Positions 24,441 to 33,096 of a stretch of 64,000 bases of DNA are shown here, in pieces (the stretch's first letter is position 1; each line of letters begins with the position of its first letter). The notes beneath the pieces are model-generated. The model worked only from the letters and a program-made list of their open reading frames with translations. It was not told the origin of the DNA and searched no databases. The stretch comes from an uncultured Faecalibacterium sp. Lineage in GTDB: Bacteria > Bacillota > Clostridia > Oscillospirales > Ruminococcaceae. The position numbers and the translations under genes were made by a program. The stretch spans positions 1 through 64,000 of the forward strand of contig CAKTGQ010000005.1 in the NCBI GenBank assembly GCA_934561555.1. The letters are read 5' to 3'.

Positions 24441-27236
24441 TTGGCTAAGAACAAATCGCAGTACGACAGTACGCTGAATCTGCCCAAGACCCTGTTTGAG
24501 ATGCGCGCCGGTCTGCCCAAAAAGGAACCGGTCATGCTCAAGGATTGGGATGACAACGACCTGTACAACCAGCTCATGAAGCACAACGAGGGCAAGCCCC
24601 AGTTCATTCTGCACGACGGCCCTCCGTATGCAAACGGCAACATCCACATGGGCACCGCCCTGAACAAGATCATCAAGGATATCATCATCCGTGAAAAGAA
24701 CATGGAGGGCTATCAGGCTCCCTATGTGCCCGGCTTTGATACCCACGGCCTGCCCATTGAGCTGAAGGCTCTGTCCTCTGTCGGCGACAAGAAGAAGGAC
24801 ATCTCCAAACTGGAGCTGCGCCAGATTTGTGAAAAATTTGCCACCGAGCACATTGACATCATGAGCGATCAGTTCAAGCGTCTGGGCGTCATCGGTGACT
24901 TCGAGCACCCCTACCTGACCCTGAAGCCGGAGTTTGAGGCACGCCAGATCGAGATTTTCGGCGAGATGGCCAAGAAGGGCTACATCTACAAGGGTCTGAA
25001 GCCTGTGTACTGGTGCCCGGACTGCCGCACCGCACTGGCTGAGGCAGAGATCGAGTACGGCGAGGACGACTGCGATTCCATCTTTGTGCGCTTCCACGTC
25101 TCGCAGGATCCCAACGGTGTTCTGGCAAAGTACGGCATCCCCATGGATAAGACCTACTTCGTCATCTGGACCACCACCACCTGGACCCTGCCCGCCAATG
25201 AGGCCATCTGCCTGAACGGTCAGTTCGAGTACTCCTTCGTCAAGATCGGCGAGGAGTACCACATCATGGCGACCGATCTGGTCAAGAGCGTCATGGACGC
25301 CTGCCACATCGAGAACTACGAGATCGTGGGCGAGCCCGTTTCCGGTGCTGAGTTCGAGCTGATGCGTTACAACCACGTCTACCTGCCCAAGGAGGGCTGG
25401 GTCATTCTGGGTGACCACGTCACGCTGGAAAGCGGTTCCGGCTGCGTGCATACCGCAGGCGGCCATGGCGTGGACGACTTCAACGTCTGCCAGAAGTATC
25501 CGCAGGTGCCCATCACTGTGCCCGTGGATGACGGCGGTTACCTGACCGAGTTGGCCGGTAAGTACGCTGGTCAGCGCGTATGGGCAGCCAACAAGACCAT
25601 TCTGGCCGACCTGACTGCCTCCGGCGCTGTGATGGGTCAGGTGCACATCAAGCACCAGTACCCCCACTGCTGGCGCTGCCATAATCCCATCATTTTCCGC
25701 GCTACCGAGCAGTGGTTCTGCTCCATTGCCAAGTTCCGCGAGGACGTGTACAAGGCCATTGATACCGTCACCTGGATGCCGGATTGGGGCCACGACCGCA
25801 TGACCGGCATGGTGCGCGACCGCAACGACTGGTGCATCAGCCGCCAGCGCACTTGGGGCGTGCCCATCCCCGCCTTCTACTGCAAGAAGTGCGGCACCTA
25901 CCACATTACCGATGCTACCATCAAGGCTGTCAGCGCCCTGTTCCGCAAGGAAGGCTCTGACGCATGGTATAAGTACGATGCCGAGCAGATCATCCCCGCA
26001 GGCGAAGTGTGCGAAAAGTGCGGCGCTTCCGAGTGGGAGAAGGACACCGACATCATGGACGTCTGGTTCGACTCCGGTTCTACCCACGCCGCCGTGCTGG
26101 ACGAGCGTCCCGAGCTGCGTTTCCCCGCCGATATGTATATGGAGGGCGGCGACCAGTTCCGCGGCTGGTTCCAGTCCAGTCTGCTGACCAGTGTTGCAAG
26201 CAAGGGCTGCGCACCCTATAAGTCCGTGCTGTGCCACGGCTGGGTGGTGGACGAGCAGGGCAAGCAGATGCACAAGAGCGCCGGCAACGGCGTGGAGCCC
26301 AGCGAGATCATCAAGGACTACGGCGCAGATATCATCCGTCTGTGGGTGGCTTCTTCCGACTACACCGTGGATGTGCGCGCCGGCAAGAACATCTTCAAGC
26401 AGCTCAGCGAAGCTTACCGTAAGATCCGCAACACTGCCCGCTTCATTCTGGGCAATCTGGACGGCTTTGACCCCAACACCGATTGTGTGGCAGACGACCA
26501 GATGCAGGATATCGACCGCTGGGCACTGGCTGCGCTGGATGACCTGATCGTCAACACCAACGCAGGCTACGCTGTGTACGACTTCAACAAGGTCTACCAC
26601 GCCGTGTACAACTTCTGCGTGGTGGCTATGTCCAACTTCTATCTGGACGTCACCAAGGATCGCCTGTACTGCACCAACGGCGCAGCCCGCAAGGCAGCCC
26701 AGACCACCATGTACAAGATCCTTGTCGCTCTGGACAAGATCATTGCCCCCATCCTGTGCTTCACCAGCCAGGAGATCTGGGACTTCATGCCCAAGACCGA
26801 GGGTATGAACAAGTATGTGGTGTTCGAGCAGATGCCCAAGGCTGGCCAGTACGCTGCCGACGATGCCTTCAAGGCAAAGTGGGCACAGCTCATCGCTGTG
26901 CGCGACGAGGTCAAGAAGGTGCTGGAGCAGGCCCGTGCTGAAAAGCTGATCGGCGCTTCTCTGGAAGCCTCCGTCACCCTGTACTGCAACGATGCCGTCT
27001 ATGACCTGCTGAACAGCATCCCTATGGACGAGCTGGCCGACCTGATGATCGTCTCCCATGTGGAGCTGGTCAAGGGCGAGGGCGGCGCTGCCAGCGCTGT
27101 CGAGGGCTTGGGCGTTGCAGCTGCACACGCCACCGGCGACAAGTGCGAGCGCTGCTGGAAGTACTCTGCTTCCATCGGCAGCCACCCCGCACACCCCACC
27201 CTGTGCGCACGCTGCGCCAGCGTTGTGGAAGCATAA
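24441..27236 (+). CDS. ileS: Isoleucyl-tRNA synthetase
   Basis: A 931-aa class I synthetase of the bacterial type with a C-terminal zinc site (CERCW ... CARCASV). The two signature motifs are unusual: the HIGH motif reads HMGT (ANGNIHMGTALNK) and KMSKS reads KQMHKS (EQGKQMHKSAGN). The editing domain is present (TTTWTLPANEAI). Start is TTG 24441 with AGAGGAG about 10 nt upstream; only 37 bases separate it from divIVA, so there is no room for a T-box and it is transcribed with the division genes. It charges tRNA-Ile. Terminated just before lspA. Confidence 0.96.
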   Translation: MAKNKSQYDSTLNLPKTLFEMRAGLPKKEPVMLKDWDDNDLYNQLMKHNEGKPQFILHDGPPYANGNIHMGTALNKIIKDIIIREKNMEGYQAPYVPGFDTHGLPIELKALSSVGDKKKDISKLELRQICEKFATEHIDIMSDQFKRLGVIGDFEHPYLTLKPEFEARQIEIFGEMAKKGYIYKGLKPVYWCPDCRTALAEAEIEYGEDDCDSIFVRFHVSQDPNGVLAKYGIPMDKTYFVIWTTTTWTLPANEAICLNGQFEYSFVKIGEEYHIMATDLVKSVMDACHIENYEIVGEPVSGAEFELMRYNHVYLPKEGWVILGDHVTLESGSGCVHTAGGHGVDDFNVCQKYPQVPITVPVDDGGYLTELAGKYAGQRVWAANKTILADLTASGAVMGQVHIKHQYPHCWRCHNPIIFRATEQWFCSIAKFREDVYKAIDTVTWMPDWGHDRMTGMVRDRNDWCISRQRTWGVPIPAFYCKKCGTYHITDATIKAVSALFRKEGSDAWYKYDAEQIIPAGEVCEKCGASEWEKDTDIMDVWFDSGSTHAAVLDERPELRFPADMYMEGGDQFRGWFQSSLLTSVASKGCAPYKSVLCHGWVVDEQGKQMHKSAGNGVEPSEIIKDYGADIIRLWVASSDYTVDVRAGKNIFKQLSEAYRKIRNTARFILGNLDGFDPNTDCVADDQMQDIDRWALAALDDLIVNTNAGYAVYDFNKVYHAVYNFCVVAMSNFYLDVTKDRLYCTNGAARKAAQTTMYKILVALDKIIAPILCFTSQEIWDFMPKTEGMNKYVVFEQMPKAGQYAADDAFKAKWAQLIAVRDEVKKVLEQARAEKLIGASLEASVTLYCNDAVYDLLNSIPMDELADLMIVSHVELVKGEGGAASAVEGLGVAAAHATGDKCERCWKYSASIGSHPAHPTLCARCASVVEA

Positions 27237-27274
27237 GCGTCCCGCATCAATACAAATCTGTTTTGTAAAAAGGG

Positions 27275-27308
27275 CGGCGCTCCCTTGACCGGGGAGCGCC
27301 GTTTTTTA
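27275..27308 (+). terminator. Terminator of the sepF-ileS operon
   Basis: CGGCGCTCCC (27275-27284) pairs with GGGAGCGCCG (27292-27301, one extra G) and is followed by TTTTTT. Confidence 0.9.
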
Positions 27309-27328
27309 TAACAGAAACGAGGTAGCTA

Positions 27329-27808
27329 ATGGCATTTGTACTCTTCAATCTGGCAGCTGTGGCAGCTCTGGTCGGCATCGACCAGCTGATCAAGCTGTGG
27401 GCGGTGCAGGCGTTGCAGCCGGTAGGCGCTATGCCGTTCATCCCCCATGTGGTGGAGCTGCGGTTCGTGCTCAATCAGGGCATGGCCTTCAGCCTGCTCA
27501 GCGGCAAGCAGCTGTTCCTTATCATCGCTACAAGCGCGGCGCTGCTGGCGGTGGCCTACGGCCTGTTTTTCCGCAGCCGTGGCAAGTACTTGCAGCAGGC
27601 AGCGCTGGTGCTGGTGTTGGGCGGCGGTATCGGCAACCTGATCGACCGCGTGCTCAACGGCGAGGTAGTGGACTACATCAACCTGCTGTTCATGCGCTTT
27701 GCCGTGTTCAATTTTGCGGATATCTGCGTCTGCGTGGGTGTGGCACTGTGGGTGCTGGTGATCTTTCTGGACGAGTTCCACGCCGATGATGCCGCTAAGG
27801 AGCAGTAA
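27329..27808 (+). CDS. lspA: Lipoprotein signal peptidase (signal peptidase II)
   Basis: A 159-aa integral membrane aspartyl protease that removes signal peptides from diacylglyceryl-modified prolipoproteins. Four membrane spans are apparent. The catalytic aspartates lie in GNLIDRV (about 111) and FNFADI (about 130); VLNQGMAFS is the conserved second block. It begins a short operon with rluD and an HAD protein; rluD starts 3 bases after its stop. Confidence 0.94.
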   Translation: MAFVLFNLAAVAALVGIDQLIKLWAVQALQPVGAMPFIPHVVELRFVLNQGMAFSLLSGKQLFLIIATSAALLAVAYGLFFRSRGKYLQQAALVLVLGGGIGNLIDRVLNGEVVDYINLLFMRFAVFNFADICVCVGVALWVLVIFLDEFHADDAAKEQ

Positions 27809-27811
27809 ACC

Positions 27812-28744
27812 ATGGAACAGCGTGAATTTATTGTAGAGCAGGAGACTGCCGGGCAGCGCATCGACCGCTTTCTCAGCGGCGAGGACACCGGCCTGTCCCG
27901 CTCGGCGCTGCAAGCGCTGGTGGCCGAGGGGCATGTGCAGTGCAACGGCAAGGCTGTGGCTAAAAGCTTGAAGCTCAAGGCAGGGGACACCGTGCTGCTG
28001 GAGATCCCGGACGCAAAGCCCATCGAGGCGGTGCCGCAGGATATCCCGCTGGATATCGTCTACGAGGATGCCCATCTGCTGGTGGTCAACAAGCCCAAGG
28101 GCATGGTGGTGCACCCCGCACCCGGCAACCCGGACGGCACGCTGGTCAACGCCCTGCTGTGGCACTGCAAGGGCAGCCTTTCCGGCATTGGCGGCGAGAT
28201 CCGCCCCGGCATCGTCCACCGCATTGATAAGGACACCAGCGGCCTGTTGGTGGTGGCAAAGGACGATGCCACCCACATCGGCCTTTCTCAGCAGATGGCG
28301 GTGCACAGCGTGGAGCGCGCCTACCAGACGGTGGTCTACGGCGGCTTTGCGCAGGATGAGGGCTTTGTGGAAGCAAACCTTGGCCGCAGCAAGACCGACC
28401 GCAAAAAAATGGCGGTCTACCCGGCCAGCGAGCCCCACACCAAGTACGCCTATACCGGCTATAAGGTGCTGGAGCGGCTGGGGGAGTTCACCCTGCTGGA
28501 ATGCCGCCTAAAGACCGGCCGCACCCATCAGATCCGTGTGCACATGGCTTCCATCCACCATCCGGTGGCAGGGGACCCAGTGTACGGCCCTCACAACTGC
28601 ATCACCAGCCTGCACGGCCAGTGTCTGCACGCCAAAACGCTGGGCTTTGTCCACCCCATCACCGGGGAGCAGCTGCGGTTTGATTCCGAGCTGCCGGACT
28701 ACTTTACCCATTTTCTCGCAACTCTCAGGAGGAAAAACACATGA
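27812..28744 (+). CDS. rluD: RluA-family 23S rRNA pseudouridine synthase (RluD-like)
   Basis: A 310-aa enzyme with an N-terminal S4 domain (QRIDRFLSGEDTGLSRSALQ) and the catalytic RluA domain with the active-site Asp in HRIDKDTSGLLVVAKD; GRTHQIRVHMA is also conserved. It probably modifies uridines of 23S rRNA as B. subtilis YlyB does; the exact site cannot be read from sequence. lspA-rluD adjacency is common in Firmicutes. Its stop overlaps the next ATG (ATGA). Confidence 0.92.
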   Translation: MEQREFIVEQETAGQRIDRFLSGEDTGLSRSALQALVAEGHVQCNGKAVAKSLKLKAGDTVLLEIPDAKPIEAVPQDIPLDIVYEDAHLLVVNKPKGMVVHPAPGNPDGTLVNALLWHCKGSLSGIGGEIRPGIVHRIDKDTSGLLVVAKDDATHIGLSQQMAVHSVERAYQTVVYGGFAQDEGFVEANLGRSKTDRKKMAVYPASEPHTKYAYTGYKVLERLGEFTLLECRLKTGRTHQIRVHMASIHHPVAGDPVYGPHNCITSLHGQCLHAKTLGFVHPITGEQLRFDSELPDYFTHFLATLRRKNT

Positions 28745-29568
28745 ACGATTCTCTGGCATCCACCCTGGTGCTCTGTGATCTGGATAACCTGCTGCTGGGC
28801 GAGGATGGCAATCTGACCCAGGTGGTGCGGGATGTTTTGCAGCTGTTCAGCAGCCGTGGCGGCAGACTTACCGTTTTTTCGCAGCGCTCTCCGCGTGCCG
28901 TGCGCTCCATTCTGGGCAGCGTGCGTCTGGCAGCGCCTGCGCTGGTGTGCGGCGGTACTATGGCCTACCACTATGCCGACGGCAACCGGGTGCCCCTGTG
29001 CAGCTTTGCCCAGCAGCAGGAGCTTTTCACCTGCCTGCCGGATACCCCCGGCGTGGGTGTTGCCGTGCAGATGCAGGACGGAACCACCCGGGTGCTGCGC
29101 ATGAGTAATGCGTTGGAGCGCCATCTGCGGCAGGAGTGGACCCCGTATCTGCTGGCGAACGCCGCCGATATCCACCCCGAGCAGGTGCTGCGGGTGCTGC
29201 TGTATCAGGACAGTAAGTCTGTGCCCCTGATCTCACTGGCAGAAAAGGCCATCGGGGATCGTGTTGCCCTGCTGGGCGAGCGCATCGCCCCGGACATCCT
29301 TGCCCTCACCCCGAAGCGCATCTCCGGCCGGGAAATGCTGGACACCGTCTGCGCTATGGCGCAGGTGGGCGCAGAGCAGGTTCTGGTGCTGGCGGGCAGT
29401 CAGCCCATGCTGGAGCTGGTGCAGACCGTAGAGCACAGCGCAGTGGCCGCCGATGCCCCGGCAGAGCTGCGCCTTGCTGCCGGGCAGGTCACCCTGACGG
29501 ATGCCGCTGGCGGCGCTGCCGTGGAGGTTTTGTACCGCATGGTGCGTGCTGCTGAAAAATCCGTGTAA
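28741..29568 (+). CDS. HAD-superfamily (Cof-type) protein, probably catalytically degenerate
   Basis: A 275-aa protein with the layout of Cof-type HAD phosphatases. Motif I is reduced to LCDLDNLLL, with D-x-D kept but the following Gly-Thr lost. Motif II would be TVFSQR. The region where GDxxND (motif IV) should be reads LAGSQPMLEL, lacking the acidic residues, and the motif III Lys in ISGREML is replaced by Arg. Ordinary phosphatase activity is therefore doubtful. It overlaps rluD by 4 bases and ends at a terminator. A regulatory or sugar-phosphate-binding role is speculation. Confidence 0.72.
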   Translation: MNDSLASTLVLCDLDNLLLGEDGNLTQVVRDVLQLFSSRGGRLTVFSQRSPRAVRSILGSVRLAAPALVCGGTMAYHYADGNRVPLCSFAQQQELFTCLPDTPGVGVAVQMQDGTTRVLRMSNALERHLRQEWTPYLLANAADIHPEQVLRVLLYQDSKSVPLISLAEKAIGDRVALLGERIAPDILALTPKRISGREMLDTVCAMAQVGAEQVLVLAGSQPMLELVQTVEHSAVAADAPAELRLAAGQVTLTDAAGGAAVEVLYRMVRAAEKSV

Positions 29569-29576
29569 AACTATGC

Positions 29577-29615
29577 AAAGTCCTCTGTGATTTTTCCGCA
29601 GAGGGCTTTCTTTTT
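29577..29615 (+). terminator. Terminator of lspA-rluD-HAD
   Basis: AAAGTCCTCTG (29577-29587) pairs with CAGAGGGCTTT (29599-29609), followed by CTTTTT. Confidence 0.85.
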
Positions 29616-29649
29616 AGCAAAAAATCAGGTAGAATGGGGGAAGAAGCCT

Positions 29650-29994
29650 ATGCAAAACAAAAAGCGCCGCGAAAGGCTGTTCCTGCTGCTGTGCCTTGCC
29701 GCCGCAGGGGTCTGTGCAGGGCTGGCGTTCCGGTTTGCAGTGCCGCTGCGGTCGCAAACCCCGCAGACACTGCCGGACACAAAGGAACTGGCGGCGTATA
29801 CGCAGGTGGAACTGAACACAGCCGATGCAGACGCTTTGTGCACCCTGCCCGGTGTCGGCCCCCGCAATGCACAGGCCATTCTGGACTACCGGGCGCAGTA
29901 CGGCCCGTTTGCACAGGTGGAGGATGCCGCACAGGTGCCGGGCATTACCCAAGCAATGGTGGATTCATGGGCAGGGCAGGCGTATGTCCGCTAA
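29650..29994 (+). CDS. ComEA-like helix-hairpin-helix membrane protein
   Basis: A 114-aa protein with a basic N-terminus (KKRRERL), one membrane span (FLLLCLAAAGVCAGLAF) and a C-terminal ComEA-type helix-hairpin-helix DNA-binding region (LNTADADALCTLPGVGPRN, AQAILDYR). It is shorter than ComEA of competent Firmicutes (about 205 aa) and lacks the SLBB domain; comEC is not next door. A role in DNA uptake or binding at the outer membrane face is inferred only. ATG 29650 has a purine-rich GGGGGAAG upstream. Confidence 0.75.
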   Translation: MQNKKRRERLFLLLCLAAAGVCAGLAFRFAVPLRSQTPQTLPDTKELAAYTQVELNTADADALCTLPGVGPRNAQAILDYRAQYGPFAQVEDAAQVPGITQAMVDSWAGQAYVR

Positions 29995-30051
29995 AAAGGG
30001 TGTAGCCCGCTTGCTGCCTTGGTCAAAGAGGAAATATGGAGATTTATTGTT

Positions 30052-32442
30052 ATGAGTGACGAATCGATCTTTATCAACCGCGAACTGAGCTGGCTGGATT
30101 TCAACCGCCGCGTTCTGGCGCTGGGCAAGGACAAAAACGTCCCGCTGGGCGAGCGGATCAAGTTTCTGGCAATTTACGGCTCCAATCTGGACGAGTTTTT
30201 CATGGTGCGCGTGGGCTCCTTGCAGGAGCGCGCAAACCTTGAGCAGAGCAAGACCAAAAAGGAAAAGCGGGAAAACAAGACCAACATGACCGCCGCCGAG
30301 CAGCTGGCTGCCATTATGCCCAAAACGGCGCAGTTGCAAGAGGAGTGCGATAAATTCTACGCAAAGGCGCTGGAAAATCTGGCGGAGAACGGCTGCCATA
30401 AGGTGGATTTCGACCACCTGACCAAGGAGGAGGAGCATCTCTGGAAAAAATACTTCCAGTCCGAGTTGTTTCCCATCCTCAGCCCGCAGATCGTGGATAA
30501 CCGCCATCCGTTCCCGTTTTTGCGCAATAAGGAGATCTACCTTGGCGTGCTGCTCAAGGAAAAGCACACGCAGGAGCAGAGCCTTGGCATCGTGCCCATC
30601 TCCAGCCAGATGGAGCGGATGCACTTCATCAAAAAGGACGGCGCTGTGCAGTTTGCCCTCACTGAGGAGCTGGTGCTGCACTATGCGTCCAGCATCTTCG
30701 GCAAGGATTCCATACAGGAAAAATGCCTGTTCCGAGTCACCCGCAACGCGGATATCGACGTAAAAGAGGGCATGATGGATCACGATATCGACTATCGTGA
30801 GATCATGACCGAACTGCTCAAACGCCGCCGTAAGCTGGCTGCTGTCCGTTTGCAGGTCACCCCTGCCCCCGCACCGGAGGTGGAGCGGCTGCTGTGCAGC
30901 CGTCTGGAACTGACCCGCAAGCGGGTGTTCTTGCAAAAGAGCCCGCTGGACCTGAGCTTCTTCTTCAAGCTTTCCGGCCGCATGGAGGCCGAGGGTCACC
31001 CGGCGCTGTTCTACACCCCTGCACGCCCCATGCTGCCGCCGCAGGACTATGATCTGGCTGCCGAGGTGCAGAAGCATGACGTGCTGCTCAGCTACCCGTA
31101 CCAGTCCATCCGCCCCTTTATCGCTATGCTCAAAAAGGCCGCACAGGACCCGGACGTCATCTCCATCAAGATGACCCTCTACCGCATGGCGCGGGAGTCC
31201 CAGATCGTGCAGGCGCTGATGGAAGCTGCCGAAAACGGCAAGGAAGTGGTGGCGCTGGTGGAGTTGCGCGCCCGCTTTGACGAGCAGAACAACATCGACT
31301 GGTCTAAGCAGCTGGAAAGCGCCGGCTGCACCGTCATCTACGGCTTCGAGGACTACAAGGTGCACTCCAAGCTTACCCTCATCACCCGCAAGGGCGCAGA
31401 GGGCTACTCCTATATCACCCAGATCGGTACCGGCAACTACAACGAAAAAACCAGCGAACTGTATACCGATTATTCCTTCATCACCGCAGACGAGCGCATC
31501 GGCGAGGAAGCCTCCAAGGTGTTCCGCAATCTGGCCGTGCAGCAGCTTACTGAGGAAAGCGACAAGATGCTGGTAGCCCCGCTGCGCTTCAAGAGCGTGC
31601 TGCTGGACGAGATGGATCACGTCATCGCTGCCGCCCGCATGGGGCGTCCGGCTTCCATGATCCTGAAAAACAACTCCATCAGTGACCGGGATATCATCCT
31701 GAAATTGCAGGAAGCCAGCTGCGCCGGGGTGCGCATTGATATGATCGTACGCGGCATCTGCTGCGTGCGCGCAGAAGTGCCCGGCAAGACCGAGAACCTG
31801 CACATCCGCAGTCTGGTGGGACGGTATCTGGAGCATGGCCGTATTTACAGCTTCTTCGATGGCACCCACACCCGCATCTACATTGCCTCCGGTGACTTCC
31901 TCACCCGAAATACCGAGTGCCGTGTGGAGGTGGGCGTGCGGGTGGAGGACCCCGTTCTGGTGCAAAAGCTCACCGATATCCTTCAGCTGCAGCTGCGGGA
32001 TAACGTCAACGCCCGGGTCATGGATGCCAGCGGCAGCTACCAGAAGGTGAAACCCGCCGAGGGCGAGCCGCTGGTCAACAGCCAGATGGGCATGTACGAG
32101 CTGCTGCGCAACGACTGGCAGCGCCCCGAGCCGTGGAAGTGCACCACCCCCGCCCCGGAAACGGAAAAACCGGTGGCAGTCTGTCAGGAAGTGACTGTGG
32201 AGCAGCTGAAACAGGAACTGCCCCATGTGTTCCAGCCTGCGCCGGAAAAAGCCGAGAATGCCGCCCCGGCGCAGCAGCCCGACCACTACGAGGCACTGGA
32301 GCAGATGCTGAACAATAAGCCTCGCGTTGCGCAGCCTGCGCCGAAAACGCCCGCTGCACCCCGCCCGGCTGCAAAGCCTGTCATCACCGCACCCAAGAAA
32401 AAGAGCCTGCTGGAACGCATTGGGAGCTTTTTCCGGCGCTGA
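30052..32442 (+). CDS. ppk1: Polyphosphate kinase 1
   Basis: A 796-aa enzyme that makes inorganic polyphosphate from ATP. The N-terminal INRELSWLDFNRRVL and the conserved YPYQSIRPF are clear, and the two active-site histidines are present at about 438 (HSKLTLI) and 595 (LEHGRIYSFF), matching E. coli His435 and His592. Past about residue 690 there is an extra Pro/Ala-rich tail of some 100 residues ending in the basic amphipathic stretch KKKSLLERIGSFFRR. ATG 30052 has GGAG 11 nt upstream. It stands alone, with a terminator behind it. Confidence 0.95.
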   Translation: MSDESIFINRELSWLDFNRRVLALGKDKNVPLGERIKFLAIYGSNLDEFFMVRVGSLQERANLEQSKTKKEKRENKTNMTAAEQLAAIMPKTAQLQEECDKFYAKALENLAENGCHKVDFDHLTKEEEHLWKKYFQSELFPILSPQIVDNRHPFPFLRNKEIYLGVLLKEKHTQEQSLGIVPISSQMERMHFIKKDGAVQFALTEELVLHYASSIFGKDSIQEKCLFRVTRNADIDVKEGMMDHDIDYREIMTELLKRRRKLAAVRLQVTPAPAPEVERLLCSRLELTRKRVFLQKSPLDLSFFFKLSGRMEAEGHPALFYTPARPMLPPQDYDLAAEVQKHDVLLSYPYQSIRPFIAMLKKAAQDPDVISIKMTLYRMARESQIVQALMEAAENGKEVVALVELRARFDEQNNIDWSKQLESAGCTVIYGFEDYKVHSKLTLITRKGAEGYSYITQIGTGNYNEKTSELYTDYSFITADERIGEEASKVFRNLAVQQLTEESDKMLVAPLRFKSVLLDEMDHVIAAARMGRPASMILKNNSISDRDIILKLQEASCAGVRIDMIVRGICCVRAEVPGKTENLHIRSLVGRYLEHGRIYSFFDGTHTRIYIASGDFLTRNTECRVEVGVRVEDPVLVQKLTDILQLQLRDNVNARVMDASGSYQKVKPAEGEPLVNSQMGMYELLRNDWQRPEPWKCTTPAPETEKPVAVCQEVTVEQLKQELPHVFQPAPEKAENAAPAQQPDHYEALEQMLNNKPRVAQPAPKTPAAPRPAAKPVITAPKKKSLLERIGSFFRR

Positions 32443-32468
32443 TCGGTAAAATCATGTAAACCAAAGCC

Positions 32469-32508
32469 AGAGCCGCTGCGCAGAAATTTGTGCGGCGGCT
32501 CTTTTTTG
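32469..32508 (+). terminator. Terminator after ppk1
   Basis: AGAGCCGC (32469-32476) pairs with GCGGCTCT (32495-32502, allowing GU extension inward), followed by TTTTTTG. Confidence 0.88.
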
Positions 32509-32565
32509 TTTGTGTTCTCCCGCCTGCCGCTTGTGCATACACTTTTCGGGATAGGAGGGTAGCGT

Positions 32566-33096
32566 ATGCGGGCAAAACGGAGCGGACAGGCAGCAAAAAT
32601 ACGCAGACGGCGGTGGGGCATCATGGCACTTGTGCTGGCAGGGCTGGCACTCTGTCTGCTGGCAGCTTTGCCGGTGCAGGCCGCACGGAACACGAAAAAG
32701 TACTGCTTTCCGCTGGATACCACGGTGTGGCGCATCTCGGATGCCTACGGCGCGCGCACAGACCCTTTTACCGGCAAGCCCGCGTTCCATCAGGGGCTCG
32801 ACCTCGCCTGCGCAGCGGGCACGGCAGTGCGGGCGGTGCAGGAGGGCGTAGTGACTGCGGCGGCATACAGCCCAAGCTACGGCAACCATCTGCGCATTCT
32901 GCACCCGGATGGCTGCGAGACCCGTTATGCGCACCTGCAATATCTCTATGTCCGCCCGGGAGAGGTGGTGCAGGCTGGGCAGACACTGGGCACGGTAGGG
33001 CAGACAGGCCGCGCCACCGGTGCGCACCTGCATCTGGAGCTGTGGCGGCAGGGCACTGCCTGCGACCCTGCCGCCTTGTTGGAGAACTCCCCATGA
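32566..33096 (+). CDS. M23-type peptidase-domain protein, SpoIVFA-like by context
   Basis: A 176-aa protein with a basic N-terminus, one membrane span (about residues 18-38) and an extracytoplasmic LytM/M23 domain. Metal ligands are HQGLDLA (H-x3-D) and HLHLE (H-x-H), so the fold keeps zinc-binding residues. Its stop overlaps the start of an M50 site-2 protease (ATGA), the arrangement of spoIVFA-spoIVFB in spore formers, where the LytM protein tethers and inhibits the protease. ATG 32566 has AGGAGG 7 nt upstream. It could instead be an ordinary cell-wall endopeptidase. Confidence 0.8.
   Translation: MRAKRSGQAAKIRRRRWGIMALVLAGLALCLLAALPVQAARNTKKYCFPLDTTVWRISDAYGARTDPFTGKPAFHQGLDLACAAGTAVRAVQEGVVTAAAYSPSYGNHLRILHPDGCETRYAHLQYLYVRPGEVVQAGQTLGTVGQTGRATGAHLHLELWRQGTACDPAALLENSP

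Noticed and set aside
24393..27194. A 933-codon open frame antisense to ileS
   Set aside because: Shadow of a highly conserved gene, no ribosome-binding site or recognisable domain.
32490..33092. Upstream part of the M50 frame as a long fusion protein
   Set aside because: This part overlaps the M23 gene in another frame and lacks any motif; the ATG at 33093 in the ATGA overlap is the natural start.
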